NCBI GenBank assembly: GCA_963839645.1
Contig: CAWIVZ010000008.1
Span: forward strand, 310,001-374,000
Source of the DNA: PALSA-911 sp963839645
Lineage (GTDB): Bacteria > Pseudomonadota > Alphaproteobacteria > Acetobacterales > Acetobacteraceae
Length of the DNA: 64,000 nucleotides
Direction: 5' to 3'
The notes beneath the pieces are model-generated. The model had not been told where the DNA came from. It ran no database searches and was given only the letters and a program-made list of their open reading frames with translations. Both the position numbers and the translations under genes were made by a program. Below are positions 36,559 to 48,190 of the stretch, piece by piece; position 1 is the stretch's first letter, and each line of letters begins with the position of its first letter.

Positions 36559-36784
36559 AGGCCAACCTCATTTCGCTTTCAGCAAGCAGCCCGGAATCCG
36601 GTCTGGCTGAGGGCAAAGATGTGGCAACCAACTGTGGCAAAATATAGTCCGATATCGCCCCCAGGGACTAAGATCACGCGTTTATGAACTTGGAGCTTTC
36701 GCCGCATCCAGGATCGGCACCAACCAGACAGCCGGATACGGCCGGCCGGCGGCGCCTGGCCCAAGCGCCGCCACGGCGCGAACC

Positions 36785-37570
36785 TCAGTCGTCCGACACC
36801 AACGAACCAGCGGTGGTGCCGCCGTCGATCACGATGGTCTGGCCGGTGGTGAAGCTGCCGGCATCGGAGGCCAGGAACACGGCGCAGCCAGCGATTTCGT
36901 CGGGCTCGCCAATGCGCTGCAATGGGGTGTCATGGGTGCGTTTCGCGTAAAGCTCGGGATTTTCCCACAGCGCACGGGCGAAATCGGTGCGCACCAAGCC
37001 GGGGGCGATGCAGTTCGCGCGGATCTTGTGCGGCCCCCATTCGACGCAGAGATTACGTGCCAACTGCATGTCCGCCGCCTTGGAGAGGCCATACACGCCC
37101 AGCTTGGCCGATCCGCGCAGCCCGCCGATCGACGAGATGATGATGATCGAGCCGCCCTGCCGGCGCTCGGCCATCTGCGGCGCGACCATATTGGTCAGCC
37201 AGAAATTGCTGCGGACATTGGCCCCCATGGTGCGGTCGTATGCCTCGTCGGGGCAGCCGGCGGCGGGGCCGTAATACGGGTTCAGCGCCGCGTTGCAGAC
37301 CAGGATGTCGATCTGGCCCCAGAGCTTGTTGGTCTCGTCCACCAGATTCTGCAATTCCTCCTTGCGGCTGATATGGCAGGGGATCACCGCGGCCGTGCCG
37401 CCCTTGGCCCGGATGCCCTCGGCCACCGCCTCGCAGGCGTCCCGCTTGCGGCTGGAGATGACCACCTTGGCGCCATGCTCGGCCAGGCGTTCGGCGATCG
37501 CGCGGCCGATGCCCTTGGACGAACCGGTGACGACGGCAACCTTGCCGGTGAGATCAAACAACGAGGCCAT
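36785..37570 (-). CDS. Short-chain dehydrogenase/reductase (SDR, FabG-like)
   Basis: The 261-residue enzyme starts MASLFDLTGK, with the cofactor motif TGSSKGIG (15-22), NAAL, a catalytic Ser in IIISSIGG and YGLSK for the Tyr-Lys pair. It ends in a typical GQTIVIDGGTTA. The Arg following the first strand (SSRKRD) suggests NADP use. It reduces or oxidises a keto or hydroxy group; the substrate is unknown. It is divergent from the acyl-CoA synthetase gene by about 100 bases. Confidence 0.9.
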   Translation of the reverse strand: MASLFDLTGKVAVVTGSSKGIGRAIAERLAEHGAKVVISSRKRDACEAVAEGIRAKGGTAAVIPCHISRKEELQNLVDETNKLWGQIDILVCNAALNPYYGPAAGCPDEAYDRTMGANVRSNFWLTNMVAPQMAERRQGGSIIIISSIGGLRGSAKLGVYGLSKAADMQLARNLCVEWGPHKIRANCIAPGLVRTDFARALWENPELYAKRTHDTPLQRIGEPDEIAGCAVFLASDAGSFTTGQTIVIDGGTTAGSLVSDD

Positions 37571-37672
37571 GAGACGTTTCTCCGGTAGGGGCGACTGCTT
37601 GCCGCGATTTCCTACTCGTGAGTATGCTCCGGCCCGAGGGAACGTCAAATACAACGTCAATCAAGGGTCGAC

Positions 37673-39829
37673 ATGAAAAATTCGCTGAGAGCCAACTATC
37701 GCCATGCCGACCTGACGCGTCTGCTCAATCCGGCATCCATCGCGGTCATCGGCGCCTCCCAGCGGGCGGGATCGTTCGGCGAACGGGTGCTGCACAATCT
37801 GCAGAACTACAGCGGGCGCTTCTATCCGGTGAATGCTCGTTATGAAACCATCGGCGACATGAAGTGCTACGCCTCGGTGACGGACCTGCCGGAGAAGGTG
37901 GATTGCGCGGTGATCTGCGCGGCGCGCGAGGCGGTGGAGGACATCGTTCGCGAATGCGCCGCGGCCGGCGTCGGCGGGGCGATCATCTTCGCGTCCGGCT
38001 ATTCGGAAACCAGCAAGGACGACCGCATCGCCCAGCAGGAAACGCTGCAGGCCATCGCGCGGGAAAGCGGGCTGCGCATCGTCGGGCCGAACTGCATCGG
38101 CGTGGTCAACACCACCTCGGACGCGCGCATCACCTTCATGGACCTGGCGCCGAAGATCGAGCCCGGGCCGCGCTCGATCGGCATCATCAGCCAGTCCGGC
38201 GCGCTTGGCATGGCGTTGGCCCAGTCCACCTCGCGCGGCATCGCCGTCAGCCACGTCCTCACCTCCGGCAATTCCTGCGACGTGGACATGGCCGACTACG
38301 TGAACTTCCTGGCCGAGGAGCCCGATTGCGCCGCCATCGCGCTGGTGTTCGAGGGGATGGCCGAGCCGCAGCGCCTGCTGCGCGCCTGCGAGACCGCCTG
38401 GAAGGCCAACAAGCCGCTGATCATCTTCAAGATGGCGTCCGGCGAGCAGGGCGCGACCGCGGCCATGTCGCACACCGGCTCGCTCGCCGGCTCGCATGCC
38501 GCCTACAAGGCCGCCTTCAAGCGCGCCGGCGCGATCGTGGTGGATGATTACGAGCACCTGCTGGAAACCGCCGCCTTCCTGGCCAAGTCGCCGGCGCCGC
38601 AGGCCAAGGGCGTGGCCGTGGTTGCCACATCGGGCGGCGCCGCCATCATGGCCGCCGACCGGGCCGAGCAGCACAGCGTGGATCTGCCGCAGCCCAGCGA
38701 CGATGTGCGCGCCATCCTCGAACAGCACGTCCCCGAGTTCGGCGCGGTGCGCAATCCCTGCGACGTGACGGCCCAGGTGCTGTCCAACCCGGCCTCGCTC
38801 GCCGCCTGCGCCAACGCGCTGCTCGGCTCTCCGGATTACGCGGCACTGATCGTGCCGCATCCCTACTCCTACCTGCCGACGCTCGGCCGCATCGCCGTGT
38901 TCGACGAACTGGCCGGCGACAACGGCAAGCCGATCTGCATGGGCTGGCTCAGCGAATGGATGGGTGGCCCGGGCATGAAAGAGATCGAGAGCTCGCGCAA
39001 CGTGTCGCTGTTCCGCTCCATGAACAACCTGTTCGCCACCATGGACGCCTGGATGTGGCGCGAGGAAAAGCGCCAGGCGCCGGTGGCACCGGCACGGCGG
39101 TTCTCGCCCGAAAGCGCCAGGGCGCAGGCGGCGAAGCTGATCGCCGGCGCGGCCAACGCCACGCTGACCGAGCGCGAGGCGAAGGAAGTGCTGGCGCTGT
39201 ACGGCGTGCCGGTGGTGGGCGAGAAGCTGGTGCAGAGCGCCGACGAAGCCGTGGCCGCGGCGGAAGCGCTAGGTCTGCCGGTGGTGATGAAGGTGGAAAG
39301 CCCGGATCTGCCGCACAAGACCGAAGCAGGGGTGATCCGGCTGAACCTGAAAACCACGGCGGACGTGCGCGAGGCCTATCAGGCGGTGATGGCCAACGCC
39401 AACAAGGTCAGCCCGCCGCCGCGCATCAACGGCGTGCTGGTGCAGCCGATGGTGCCGCAAGGGGTGGAGATGGTGGTCGGCGCGCGGGTCGATCCGCTGT
39501 TCGGCCCGCTGGTGGTGGTCGGCCTCGGCGGCATCCTGGTGGAATTGATGAAGGACACCACGCTGCTGCCCGCCCCGGTCAGCCATGCCGAGGCGCTGGA
39601 AATGCTGCGATCGCTGAAGGGCGTCAAGCTGCTGGAAGGCTTCCGCGGCATGCCGGCGACCGATCTGAGCCAATTCGCCGAGATCATCTGCCGCGTGTCG
39701 GAATTCGCCGACGACCAGCGCGAGGTGATCGCCGAACTCGACATCAACCCGCTGATCTGCGCCGGCGAGCGCATCACCGCGGTCGATGCGCTGATTATCC
39801 GGGCGGGAGCGCCTGCTCCTTCCCATTAG
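37673..39829 (+). CDS. NDP-forming acyl-CoA synthetase (fused CoA-binding and ATP-grasp domains)
   Basis: This 718-residue protein has an N-terminal CoA-binding Rossmann domain (NPASIAVIGASQRAGSFG), a succinyl-CoA ligase-like flavodoxin domain with the phosphohistidine segment SHTGSLAGSH, and a C-terminal ATP-grasp domain (PVVMKVESPDLPHKTEAGV, GVLVQPMVPQGVEMVVG). It conjugates a carboxylic acid with CoA, or recovers ATP from acyl-CoA. In this context it could activate acids feeding the acyl-CoA genes. Its final 35 bases overlap the convergent SulP gene. Confidence 0.9.
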   Translation: MKNSLRANYRHADLTRLLNPASIAVIGASQRAGSFGERVLHNLQNYSGRFYPVNARYETIGDMKCYASVTDLPEKVDCAVICAAREAVEDIVRECAAAGVGGAIIFASGYSETSKDDRIAQQETLQAIARESGLRIVGPNCIGVVNTTSDARITFMDLAPKIEPGPRSIGIISQSGALGMALAQSTSRGIAVSHVLTSGNSCDVDMADYVNFLAEEPDCAAIALVFEGMAEPQRLLRACETAWKANKPLIIFKMASGEQGATAAMSHTGSLAGSHAAYKAAFKRAGAIVVDDYEHLLETAAFLAKSPAPQAKGVAVVATSGGAAIMAADRAEQHSVDLPQPSDDVRAILEQHVPEFGAVRNPCDVTAQVLSNPASLAACANALLGSPDYAALIVPHPYSYLPTLGRIAVFDELAGDNGKPICMGWLSEWMGGPGMKEIESSRNVSLFRSMNNLFATMDAWMWREEKRQAPVAPARRFSPESARAQAAKLIAGAANATLTEREAKEVLALYGVPVVGEKLVQSADEAVAAAEALGLPVVMKVESPDLPHKTEAGVIRLNLKTTADVREAYQAVMANANKVSPPPRINGVLVQPMVPQGVEMVVGARVDPLFGPLVVVGLGGILVELMKDTTLLPAPVSHAEALEMLRSLKGVKLLEGFRGMPATDLSQFAEIICRVSEFADDQREVIAELDINPLICAGERITAVDALIIRAGAPAPSH

Positions 39830-41528
39830 GCGGCGCCCGCTTGGCCAATCCCCGGACCGCGTCTTCCACCGACAGGAAGACGTGGTCCCTGCCGACCGCG
39901 TCCAGCAGGCCGGTACGTTCCGCCTGCGCCTCCGCCCGCTCGGCCGACAGCCGGGCCACCGCCACCGCCACGCCGCTCTTGTGGAATTCCGCCAACGCCT
40001 GGATGGCAACCTGCGCGCCGGTATAGTCGATGTTGGTGACGCCACTGGCATCGATGACCACCAGGCGCAGCGCGGGTTTCGCGGCCGCCAGCGCGCTCAA
40101 TTGGCGAAAGACGAAGCGGGCATTCGTAAAGTTTATCGGCGCGGCGGGCGCGAAGACCAGCACGCCGGGCTCGTGTTCTCCATGCTGGCCTGCCTCCGGC
40201 GGCCACCAGATGGTGGTGCCGGGGGCGCGCGCCAGTTCCGCCGTCAGCGGGCGTGCCATGAGATACAGGCTGTGCAGCAGCGACAGCACGATCGCCAGCA
40301 GCATGCCGCTTTCGATCGGCAGCAGAACCACCAGCAGCGCCGCCGCGGCAACCAGGGCAAACTCGCCGGCAGACTGGCGCAGGATCCGCCGGATCTCCCC
40401 CAGCCGAAAGATCCGCACCGCCACCATCAGCAGAACGCCGGCCAGCGCCGATTGCGGCACATAGGCCAACAACGATCCCCCGAAAACCACCAGCAGCGTG
40501 ATCGCCACGACGGCGCTGAGGCCGGCAAAACCGGATTTTCCTCCAGCCTCGGCCACAATGGCAGTACGCGGCGGGCTGGCATTGACCGGAAACGCACCCA
40601 GCAGGCCCGACAACACGCAACCCATGCCGACGCCCATGAAACTGGGGCTGACATGTTCGTCCTTGCCGTTTTCATGGGAAGGGAAGGACCGCACGACGGC
40701 CGCGGTCTGCATCATGCAGACCATGGCGACAATGAACGCCAGCGGAACCAGCCGCCCGAAATCCCGCACGCCCTCCAGCCCGGGGATCACCGGCCAGGGC
40801 ACCGTGGCATGCACGGCCCCGAGGACAGCGACCCCCGTTTCCCGCAACCCAAGCACCGACACCGCGAACGCCGATGCCGCCACGGCGAGCAGGGCGCCCG
40901 GAAACCGCGGAACGATGCGCTCGGCCAGCAGGCTGGCCGCGAATACCCCGCCGCCGATCAGCATCTCCGTCGTCTTCCCCTCCGGCAGATGCGCCTGAAT
41001 TGCTTGCAACTGCATCAGGATGCTCCCTGTCCCCGGCGGGAGACCCAGCAATGGCGGCAATTGACGAACGGCGATATGGACGGAGATCCCGGCCAAAAAG
41101 CCACAAGTGACGGGCACCGACAACAGATCCGACACCCAGCCTGCCTGCAATGCCCCGGCCACGAGCAGAACCAGGCCGACCATAAGAGACAGCATCACCG
41201 CCATTTCGCCATACGGCAGATCACTGCCGGCAACCGCGGCCACAAGCCCGCCGGCAATGATCGGTGCGATGGTGGAGTCCGCACCCACCGACAGGAACCG
41301 GTTGGTGCCAAAAATCACATAGCCCACCACCCCACCGGCGAAAGCCAGCAGTCCGGTTTCCGCCGGCAACCCAGCCAGTCGCGCGGTGGCCAGTTGTTCG
41401 GGCAGCGCGATCGCCGCCAGCACCAATCCGGCCGGCAGATCGTGCCCCATCCACCCCACCGGCAGGCCGCGCAGGGAGGCACCCAGCCGGGGAATATTGT
41501 CATGAAGCCGCAACACGACCGGATTCAT
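39795..41528 (-). CDS. SulP-family anion transporter with STAS domain
   Basis: A 577-residue membrane protein: SLRGLPVGWMGHDLPAGLVLAAIALPEQLATARLAGLPAETGL is the usual entry motif, about 12 hydrophobic segments follow, and a cytosolic STAS domain closes the protein (VVIDASGVTNIDYTGAQVAI). It probably imports sulfate, bicarbonate or dicarboxylates with Na+ or H+. ATG 41528 is preferred over 41621, which would add a hydrophilic leader with no family resemblance. The 3' end overlaps the convergent acyl-CoA synthetase gene. Confidence 0.88.
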   Translation of the reverse strand: MNPVVLRLHDNIPRLGASLRGLPVGWMGHDLPAGLVLAAIALPEQLATARLAGLPAETGLLAFAGGVVGYVIFGTNRFLSVGADSTIAPIIAGGLVAAVAGSDLPYGEMAVMLSLMVGLVLLVAGALQAGWVSDLLSVPVTCGFLAGISVHIAVRQLPPLLGLPPGTGSILMQLQAIQAHLPEGKTTEMLIGGGVFAASLLAERIVPRFPGALLAVAASAFAVSVLGLRETGVAVLGAVHATVPWPVIPGLEGVRDFGRLVPLAFIVAMVCMMQTAAVVRSFPSHENGKDEHVSPSFMGVGMGCVLSGLLGAFPVNASPPRTAIVAEAGGKSGFAGLSAVVAITLLVVFGGSLLAYVPQSALAGVLLMVAVRIFRLGEIRRILRQSAGEFALVAAAALLVVLLPIESGMLLAIVLSLLHSLYLMARPLTAELARAPGTTIWWPPEAGQHGEHEPGVLVFAPAAPINFTNARFVFRQLSALAAAKPALRLVVIDASGVTNIDYTGAQVAIQALAEFHKSGVAVAVARLSAERAEAQAERTGLLDAVGRDHVFLSVEDAVRGLAKRAPPNGKEQALPPG

Positions 41529-41675
41529 AAAGCAAACCGGGCCGAACGGGAATCGCGGGGCGATGAACCCAGCCTGATCCGGCCCCGCGGAGCCTGCCAG
41601 CCCATCCGGTTTGCTGAGCACTGGCGTACCCGCTAGGATTTTCCCACGGCGACGAGCAACCCAGGAGGTTCCCAG

Positions 41676-42473
41676 ATGAGCGCTGCACTCCAGGCACCCG
41701 ACCCTGTCCTGCTACGCCGCGACACGGACCACGTCGCCCATCTCACGCTGAACCGGCCGACTGCGCGCAACGCGCTGTCCGTCGCGCTGATGACCGCCCT
41801 GGAAGAAGCCCTGGCGGAAATCGCGCAGGACCGCGCCGTTCACGTGGTGGTCATCGGCGGCGCCGGGCCGGCCTTCTGCGCCGGGCACGATCTGCGCGAA
41901 ATCCGAAGCAAGCCGGAACCCGAGGTGATGGCCGAACTGTTCAGCCAGTGCTCGCGGCTGATGCAGCAGATCGTGCATCTGCCCAAGCCGGTGATCGCCC
42001 GGGTACATGGCGTCGCCACCGCCGCCGGCTGCCAGCTGGTCGCCAGCTGCGACCTCGCCGTAGCCGCCGACACGTCCCGCTTCGCCACGCCCGGGGTGAA
42101 TATCGGCCTGTTCTGCTCCACCCCGATGGTGGCGCTGACCCGCGCCGTCAGCCGCAAGGCGGCCATGGAGATGCTGCTGACCGGCGATCTGATCGACGCC
42201 CCCCGCGCCCGCGAGCTCGGCCTGATCAACCGGGTGGTGCCGGAAGCGGAGCTGGACACCGCGGTTGCCGCGCTGGCCGGCCAGATCGCCGGCAAAAGCC
42301 CCCTCACCCTGGCGATCGGCAAGGAGGCGTTCTACCGCCAGGCCGACATGGACCTCGCGGCCGCCTATGCCCTGGCGTCGGAGACGATGACCCGCAACAT
42401 GATGGCCCGCGACGCGGCGGAAGGGATCGACGCGTTCCTCGGCAAGCGGCATCCGCACTGGACGGGCAGCTAG
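41676..42473 (+). CDS. Enoyl-CoA hydratase/isomerase family protein
   Basis: A 265-residue crotonase-fold enzyme. It shows LNRPTARNALSVALMTAL, the oxyanion loop FCAGHDLREI, VHGVATAAGCQLVASCDLAVA and ELGLINRVVPEAEL, similar to the ECHDC3-type group. Hydratase glutamates are not recognisable, so the reaction may differ from classical crotonase. It is well separated from the other two crotonase genes in the window, and stands between the divergent SulP and convergent CBS genes. Confidence 0.88.
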   Translation: MSAALQAPDPVLLRRDTDHVAHLTLNRPTARNALSVALMTALEEALAEIAQDRAVHVVVIGGAGPAFCAGHDLREIRSKPEPEVMAELFSQCSRLMQQIVHLPKPVIARVHGVATAAGCQLVASCDLAVAADTSRFATPGVNIGLFCSTPMVALTRAVSRKAAMEMLLTGDLIDAPRARELGLINRVVPEAELDTAVAALAGQIAGKSPLTLAIGKEAFYRQADMDLAAAYALASETMTRNMMARDAAEGIDAFLGKRHPHWTGS

Positions 42474-42507
42474 CGAATCCGGCGCCCGCGCACTTCGCTC
42501 GCCCGCG

Positions 42508-42984
42508 CTACTTCTTCTCGAACAACTCCGCCAGCGCCTTCACCAGATCGGCCCGCGCGACGATGCCGACCAGCTTGCCGTCCTTGACCACCGGCACGCG
42601 CTTGAAATGATGCTCCGACATCAGCTTGGCGATGTCGCGGGCCGGGGTGCTTTCCTCGACCGTGATTACGTTGGTATGCATCGCGGCGCGCACGACCGCA
42701 TGGACCGAGCGGATCTGCTCGATGAATTCCGGCGCCAGGTCGAAGCCTTCGGCCAGCATGTTCAGCCACCAGGCCTGCTTCGGGCTGAGTTCCTCGGTCC
42801 AGCGGACCAGATCGCCCTCGCTGACGATCCCGACCACGCGGTTGGCGTCATCGACCACGGGCAGGCCGCTGATGCGAGCCTTCACCATCCTGAGTGCCGC
42901 TTCCCGCAGTGCGGTCTCGGGGTGCACGGCAATCACCTCGCGCGTCATCAGATCGGCGGCGGTCAGGGCGGAATTCTCAAGCAT
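42508..42984 (-). CDS. Two-CBS-domain protein
   Basis: The 158-residue protein consists of tandem CBS domains: LMTREVIAVHPETALREAALRM...GLPVVDDANRVVGIVSEGDLVR, then MHTNVITVEESTPARDIAKLMSEHHFKRVPVV. Such stand-alone pairs bind adenosine nucleotides or S-adenosylmethionine and act as energy sensors. Its start is 62 bases after the FtsH stop, on the same strand, and an FNR/FixK-like operator lies 52 bases upstream, overlapping the FtsH stop codon. That fits stand-alone CBS genes in oxygen-limited alphaproteobacteria. Confidence 0.9.
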   Translation of the reverse strand: MLENSALTAADLMTREVIAVHPETALREAALRMVKARISGLPVVDDANRVVGIVSEGDLVRWTEELSPKQAWWLNMLAEGFDLAPEFIEQIRSVHAVVRAAMHTNVITVEESTPARDIAKLMSEHHFKRVPVVKDGKLVGIVARADLVKALAELFEKK

Positions 42985-43030
42985 GGTGGCTCCTTTGGAA
43001 TAATCGTACGCCTACCGCGGCAACATGCCA

Positions 43031-43046
43031 CCGGCATTGCGCTGGA

Positions 43047-43050
<4 letters not shown>
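43031..43050 (-). promoter_or_regulatory. Candidate FNR/FixK-type operator upstream of the CBS gene
   Basis: On the minus strand: TTGATCCAGCGCAATGCCGG, matching TTGAT-N4-ATCAA at eight of ten defined positions. It overlaps the TGA of ftsH and ends 52 bases before the CBS start. It agrees with the 3039-3058 site at 17 of 20 bases, including the flank ATGCCGG. Confidence 0.45.
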
Positions 43051-44900
<1,850 letters not shown>

Positions 44901-45000
44901 TGTCGATCTCCGATGACGCCCCCGATGTCGCCGGGCGGGCGCAGCTTGTTGCATTCTAGCACGGCGGCGGGAACAGCCCGCCGGCATCCGTTCATCCCCG

Positions 45001-46377
45001 TCAGCTCACCTGGCTGCCCCGCAGCCGGAGGAAGCTCACCACCATCGCGACACCGGCGAAACCGGCGCCGATCAGCAGAGACAATCGGGCGCCCTGCTCC
45101 ACCCCGCCAGCCCCGCCGCCGGACAGTGCCAGCATCAGTGCCACGATCAGGCCGCCGATGGTCTGCCCGGTCAGCCGGGCGGTGGACAGCATGCCGCTGC
45201 CGGCGCCGCTGCGCTCGCGCGGCGCGCTGGCGATCAGGGCCCGGTTGTTCGGCGACTGGAAAAACCCGAAGCCGATGCCGCAGATCAGCATCCGCCACAC
45301 CACGTGGCCCCAATGCGCGTCGGCGGGAACCCCGGTCAGCAACAGCATCCCCACGCACAGCACCGCCAGGCCGCAGCCACCGAGCAGCCCGGCGGGATAG
45401 CGGTCCGACAACCGTCCAGCGATCGGGGCGATCAGGATCACGACCGCCGGCCAGGGCGTCATCAGCAGCCCTGTCTCGACCTGCGACTGGCCGCCCGCGT
45501 ATTGGAAATAGAACGGCAACGCCAGGTAGGCGAGCGTTTGGCAGGCATAGGAACAGACCGACGTGACCACCGACAGGGCGAAGATCGGCAGCCGGAACAG
45601 GTCCACCGGCAGCATCGGCGCCGCCAGCGACAGCTGCCGGCGCACGAACACCACCCCGATGCCGATCCCCGCCGCCAGTTCCACCAACGACATTGCCACG
45701 TCGCGGCCATGGCCGAAGCCATCGATGCCGATGAACACCAGCCCGAAGCTCGCCGCGTTCAGCAGGGCGCTGGAAAGGTCGAAGCTGTGCCCGGCCCTCG
45801 GCGTCGCCGGCAGCACACGCAGCGCCAGCGCCAGCGCCAGCAGCCCGAGCGGGATGTTGAAGATGAACAGCCACTGCCAGGACGCGACCGCCAGTATCGC
45901 CGCCGCCAGCGACGGTCCGGCCGCCGAGGACGTCGCCACGATCAGCGCCGTCATGCCGATGCCGCGGCCAAGCTGGGAACGCGGATAGATGTAGCGCACC
46001 AGCGCCGTGTTCACGCTCATGATCCCGGCCGCGCCCAGACCCTGCAGCACCCGGGCGGCAACCAGCATCGGCAAGGTGCCGGCCAGGCCGCAGGCCAGCG
46101 AGCCGGCGCAGAACATCACCAGCCCGAACAGATAGACCCGCCGGTAGCCATAGATGTCACCCAGCGAGGACAGCGGCAGCAGCGAGACGGTCACCGCCAG
46201 CTGATACGAATTGACCACCCAGACAGACAGCGCCGGGCTGACGTTCAAGTCCTGCGCGATGGCCGGCAGCGCGATATTGGCGATCGCGGTGGCCAGCACC
46301 GAAATGCAGATGGCGATCGACAGGGTCGCCATCGCGCGATGCCGCTCCGCCGGCGGCAATCCGTCAGCGGCGTGCAT
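45001..46377 (-). CDS. MFS multidrug-type transporter (DHA2-like, about 14 helices)
   Basis: The 458-residue protein has the EmrB/QacA-type features SIAICISVLATAIANIALPAIAQDL at helix 1, SLGDIYGYRRVYL, GLGAAGIMSVNTALVRYI and about 14 hydrophobic segments. DHA2 pumps export drugs or metabolites by H+ antiport. It is divergent from the thioesterase gene and lies upstream of ftsH on the same strand with a gap of 100 bases. No regulator gene is near it, which is unusual for drug pumps. Confidence 0.87.
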   Translation of the reverse strand: MHAADGLPPAERHRAMATLSIAICISVLATAIANIALPAIAQDLNVSPALSVWVVNSYQLAVTVSLLPLSSLGDIYGYRRVYLFGLVMFCAGSLACGLAGTLPMLVAARVLQGLGAAGIMSVNTALVRYIYPRSQLGRGIGMTALIVATSSAAGPSLAAAILAVASWQWLFIFNIPLGLLALALALRVLPATPRAGHSFDLSSALLNAASFGLVFIGIDGFGHGRDVAMSLVELAAGIGIGVVFVRRQLSLAAPMLPVDLFRLPIFALSVVTSVCSYACQTLAYLALPFYFQYAGGQSQVETGLLMTPWPAVVILIAPIAGRLSDRYPAGLLGGCGLAVLCVGMLLLTGVPADAHWGHVVWRMLICGIGFGFFQSPNNRALIASAPRERSGAGSGMLSTARLTGQTIGGLIVALMLALSGGGAGGVEQGARLSLLIGAGFAGVAMVVSFLRLRGSQVS

Positions 46378-46467
46378 CCAAGCCTCGATCGTTCATGAAA
46401 TCAGCCGCCTCGTCGTTCGCGTGACCGCCAGCTTGACCGTTCCGGCCTTCGCCAACAAGCTGCCCGC

Positions 46468-46953
46468 ATGAACGACATCCGCTTCCCCGTCATCCACGAG
46501 GCGACCGTCCTGCCGGATTGGATCGATTATAACGGCCACATGAACCTCGCCTATTACGTGGTCGTGTTCGACCAGGCGACGGACGTGCTGTACGACCGGC
46601 TCGGCATCTGGCTGCCCTATCGCGAGACCACCGGCAATTCCTGCTTCACCGTGGAAACCCACACGATCTACGAGCAGGAGGTGAAACTCGGCGACCGCGT
46701 GCGCGTGCACACGCATCTGCTCGGCGCCGATGCCAAGCGGCTGCATTATTTCCACGAGATGTTCCACGCGGAGGAAGGCTACCGGGCGGCGGTGCAGGAA
46801 CTGATGGCGCTGCATGTGGATCTGTCGGTCCGCCGCACGGCGCCGTTTCCGCCCGACCGCGCCAGCGTCATCCAGGCGGCGCTGGCAAGTTGTGCCGCGC
46901 TGCCGGTGCCGAAGGAAGCGGGGCGGCGGATCGCCATGCCGGCGCCGCGTTGA
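46468..46953 (+). CDS. Thioesterase-family protein (4HBT hot-dog fold)
   Basis: The 161-residue protein carries the 4-hydroxybenzoyl-CoA-thioesterase signature DYNGHMNLAYYVVVFDQATD with the active-site Asp/Asn region, plus a second strand block ETHTIYEQEVKLGDRVRV. It resembles betainyl/carnitinyl-CoA thioesterases found near CoA-dependent catabolic genes. It probably hydrolyses an acyl-CoA released by the CoA pathways in this region. It is divergent from the MFS gene. Confidence 0.87.
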   Translation: MNDIRFPVIHEATVLPDWIDYNGHMNLAYYVVVFDQATDVLYDRLGIWLPYRETTGNSCFTVETHTIYEQEVKLGDRVRVHTHLLGADAKRLHYFHEMFHAEEGYRAAVQELMALHVDLSVRRTAPFPPDRASVIQAALASCAALPVPKEAGRRIAMPAPR

Positions 46954-47000
46954 ACCAGCCCCGCGTATAGAACCAGCCCTGGGAGCGGCGACCGCCCTGG

Positions 47001-47759
47001 CTAAAGCCGGATGCGGTGCTCGACCGGCACGGCGCGGCAATCCATTTCGTATTCCAGGCCCTGCACCGGCGGACGGGCGAAATGCCAGGTAAGCCCGTGC
47101 TGCGCGGCACCGCGGCGCACGATTTCGTCGGCCAGGAACGGATACAGGTCATGCACGGTATACACCTGCGCCGCCGTGGTATCCGCCCAGCCGGCATCCA
47201 CCGCCGCCATCCGGCTTTCCATCCGGTTCAGCACATACGCGCCCTTCTCGCGCATCGCCGCCGGGCTGGTGTCGCCGAACCGCACGGTGCGTTCCCGATA
47301 GGATGCATGCCCCTCCTCCGCCTCGCCGCTGCCGGCGATCACGAACGACCCCGAAGCCCCGGCGAATTTGCGGGTGAAACAGAAGGCGTGAAAGCTCGGC
47401 TCGATCGGCTTGTGCAATTCCGGGCAGACATTGCTACGCGCCACCGGGTTCCGGTCGTCCCGCATCACGCCCCAGCGCTCCAGCGTGCCGACATACTGGC
47501 GGTTGAAGGCGACGAAGCCAGCCTCGGTGAACGGCGCCGGCGAGCGCAACTCGCAAGCGCAGAACGCCGCCGGCTTCAGGCCCTCATCGGCGAGGAACCG
47601 CTCGATGAAGGCAAAGCCCTCCTCCAGCGGCACCGGGCGCAGGAACTCCACCCGCTCGATCCGGTAGCCGTCCAGCGCCCGGACACCGGCGGAATACTGG
47701 AACACGCCGGGGATATAGCGATACCCCCCGGCCGGCATTTCGATCGTGGTGGCCGTCAT
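47001..47759 (-). CDS. Uncharacterised protein with possible RidA/YjgF-like domain
   Basis: A 252-residue cytosolic protein. The N-terminal portion (GVFQYSAGVRAL, ERFLADEGLKPAAFCACELRSPAPFTEAGFVAFNRQY and NPVARSNVCP) resembles the chorismate-lyase-like RidA/YjgF fold, in which an Arg at this last position binds carboxylates. A deaminase role like that of 2-aminomuconate deaminase relatives is possible but not shown. The C-terminal part (VYTVHDLYPFLADEIVRRGA) is not recognised. It is followed by the FKBP gene, 27 bases beyond, in the opposite direction to thioesterase. Confidence 0.6.
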   Translation of the reverse strand: MTATTIEMPAGGYRYIPGVFQYSAGVRALDGYRIERVEFLRPVPLEEGFAFIERFLADEGLKPAAFCACELRSPAPFTEAGFVAFNRQYVGTLERWGVMRDDRNPVARSNVCPELHKPIEPSFHAFCFTRKFAGASGSFVIAGSGEAEEGHASYRERTVRFGDTSPAAMREKGAYVLNRMESRMAAVDAGWADTTAAQVYTVHDLYPFLADEIVRRGAAQHGLTWHFARPPVQGLEYEMDCRAVPVEHRIRL

Positions 47760-47786
47760 GTTCCCGCCCCCCGCGCTATCCTGTGG

Positions 47787-48119
47787 TCACTCGACCCCGA
47801 GCAGTTCCACGTCGAACACCAGCGTCGCGTTCGGCGGAATAACCCCGCCCGCTCCGCGCGCGCCGTAGCCGAGCTCCGGCGGGATCACCAGCGTGCGCTG
47901 GCCGCCCACCTTCATGCCGGCGACACCCTTGTCCCAGCCCTGAATCACCTGTCCGGCGCCCAGCGAGAACCGGAACGGGTCGCCCCGATCGCGCGAGCTG
48001 TCGAATTTCTTGCCCTTGTTGTCCGCCGCCGCCGGGTCGAACAGCCAGCCCGTGTAGTGCACCACGACATTCCTGCCGGCCTCGGCCAGCGCGCCCGTGC
48101 CTACCTTGATATCGGTCAT
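47787..48119 (-). CDS. FKBP-type peptidyl-prolyl cis-trans isomerase
   Basis: This 110-residue single-domain FKBP has VVVHYTGWLFD, KKFDSSRDRGDPFRFSLGAGQVIQGWDKGVAGMKVGGQRTLVIPPELGYGARG and PPNATLVFDVELLG, the complete active-site set (Tyr, Phe, Asp, Trp, Tyr). No signal peptide, so it acts in the cytoplasm, helping prolyl isomerisation during folding. The gene is on the minus strand just before the uncharacterised gene. Confidence 0.93.
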   Translation of the reverse strand: MTDIKVGTGALAEAGRNVVVHYTGWLFDPAAADNKGKKFDSSRDRGDPFRFSLGAGQVIQGWDKGVAGMKVGGQRTLVIPPELGYGARGAGGVIPPNATLVFDVELLGVE

Positions 48120-48190
48120 CTTCGGTTCCTGTTTTCCAATCCGTACCCAGTTCTAGACCGCCGGCGAGCCCCTGTTAAGCCGGCCTCGGC